In this document: positions 63,938 through 64,000 of the stretch, in pieces
How the letters are laid out: every line of letters begins with the position of its first letter
Position numbering within the stretch: position 1 is the first letter of the stretch
From: Singulisphaera sp. GP187
Lineage (GTDB): Bacteria > Planctomycetota > Phycisphaerae > Phycisphaerales > SM1A02
Reading direction: 5' to 3'
DNA length: 64,000 nt
NCBI GenBank assembly: GCA_945862215.1
Contig: CAMAXY010000004.1
Location: 59,828-123,827, forward strand
Notes under the pieces: generated by a model
The model's input: only the letters and a program-made list of their open reading frames with translations
Databases searched by the model: none
What the model was told of the DNA's origin: nothing
Translations under genes and position numbers: made by a program

Positions 63938-64000
63938 TCAGTTGCGGCGACGGCGACCGAATGCGCCAGCGAGCGCACCAAGCGCAAGAACTGCGGGTGA
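63938..64000 (-). CDS. 3' end of a PEP-CTERM-like secreted protein
   Basis: The last 20 codons of a minus-strand gene cut by the right edge. They read SPAVLALGALAGAFGRRRRN before TGA: a Pro, a hydrophobic helix and a terminal Arg cluster, as in PEP-CTERM anchors. The sequence differs from the VPAPGAIALLGLAGLIGRRRR of the two proteins at 7-8.6 kb and ends RRRRN. Identity of the rest of the protein is unknown. Confidence 0.65.
   Translation of the reverse strand, partial: SPAVLALGALAGAFGRRRRN

Overview
The window looks like the chromosome of a planctomycete, most probably of the class Phycisphaerae (probably from an assembled genome). Three sequence facts point there: secreted proteins that end in a short dockerin-like double repeat (DLNGD...GTDL...LSGWG), secreted proteins that end in a PEP-CTERM-type anchor (VPAPGAIALLGLAGLIGRRRR and a variant at the right edge), and very long planctomycete-style versions of RseP and RNase E. 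Housekeeping genes dominate. I see no phage, insertion sequence, integrase or CRISPR array.

Layout. 1-5.7 kb: the start of a CysQ/inositol-monophosphatase-family gene runs off the left edge, then dnaK behind a sigma54-like promoter, then a MoxR/ChlI-type AAA ATPase paired with a VWA (MIDAS) protein. 5.7-8.7 kb: an accessory patch with a secreted dockerin protein and two paralogous PEP-CTERM proteins. It holds a perfect 26-bp direct repeat and two near-identical structured 5' leaders; this is the most unusual part of the window. 8.9-18.4 kb: ptsI, a large RNase E/G, dxr, rseP and an SDR oxidoreductase. 18.4-24.9 kb: smpB, a secreted HExxH metalloprotease with a dockerin tail, tRNA-Leu(GAG), queE, a DUF429-like protein, an FmdB-like protein and an RluB-type pseudouridine synthase. 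24.9-29.6 kb: a secreted GND-repeat protein, YihY, a STAS protein, a small lipoprotein and a solitary nuoB, tightly packed. 29.6-36.8 kb: an aminotransferase, then the + strand run pfk, GmhB-like phosphatase, GT9, plsY, purB and a cysteine hydrolase, with three consecutive ATGA overlaps.

36.8-42.7 kb: a chlamydial Hc1-like histone gene, a FabZ-like dehydratase, a ManA-like isomerase, a solitary atpD followed by tandem hairpins, a BamE/SmpA-like lipoprotein and an M3-like peptidase. 42.8-47.4 kb: iscS-iscU-iscA behind a Fur-box-like promoter, with a 30-bp minisatellite that reads as pentapeptide repeats between iscS and iscU; then panC and a TlpA-like protein. 47.4-56.0 kb: a minus-strand group (ahcY, DUF1573 lipoprotein, methyltransferase, polyprenyl synthase), a triple Cys-module secreted protein, an amidase whose signal peptide is encoded across a perfect terminator hairpin, an ArsR-methyltransferase fusion and a TPR lipoprotein. 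56.0-64.0 kb: a small LigD-PE-like protein, a flavin reductase, a DUF456 protein, hisS, an MHS-type transporter, and a minus-strand run nadC, 3-hydroxyacyl-CoA dehydrogenase, acyl-CoA mutase. The 3' end of a third PEP-CTERM-like gene reaches the right edge.

As a set the genes describe a heterotroph with glycolysis (pfk, ptsI), isoprenoid synthesis by the MEP route (dxr, polyprenyl synthase), envelope and lipid synthesis (GT9, plsY, FabZ), respiration (nuoB, atpD), Fe-S assembly under probable iron control, and an investment in secreted, surface-anchored proteins. No coding gap exceeds 300 bases once starts are corrected.
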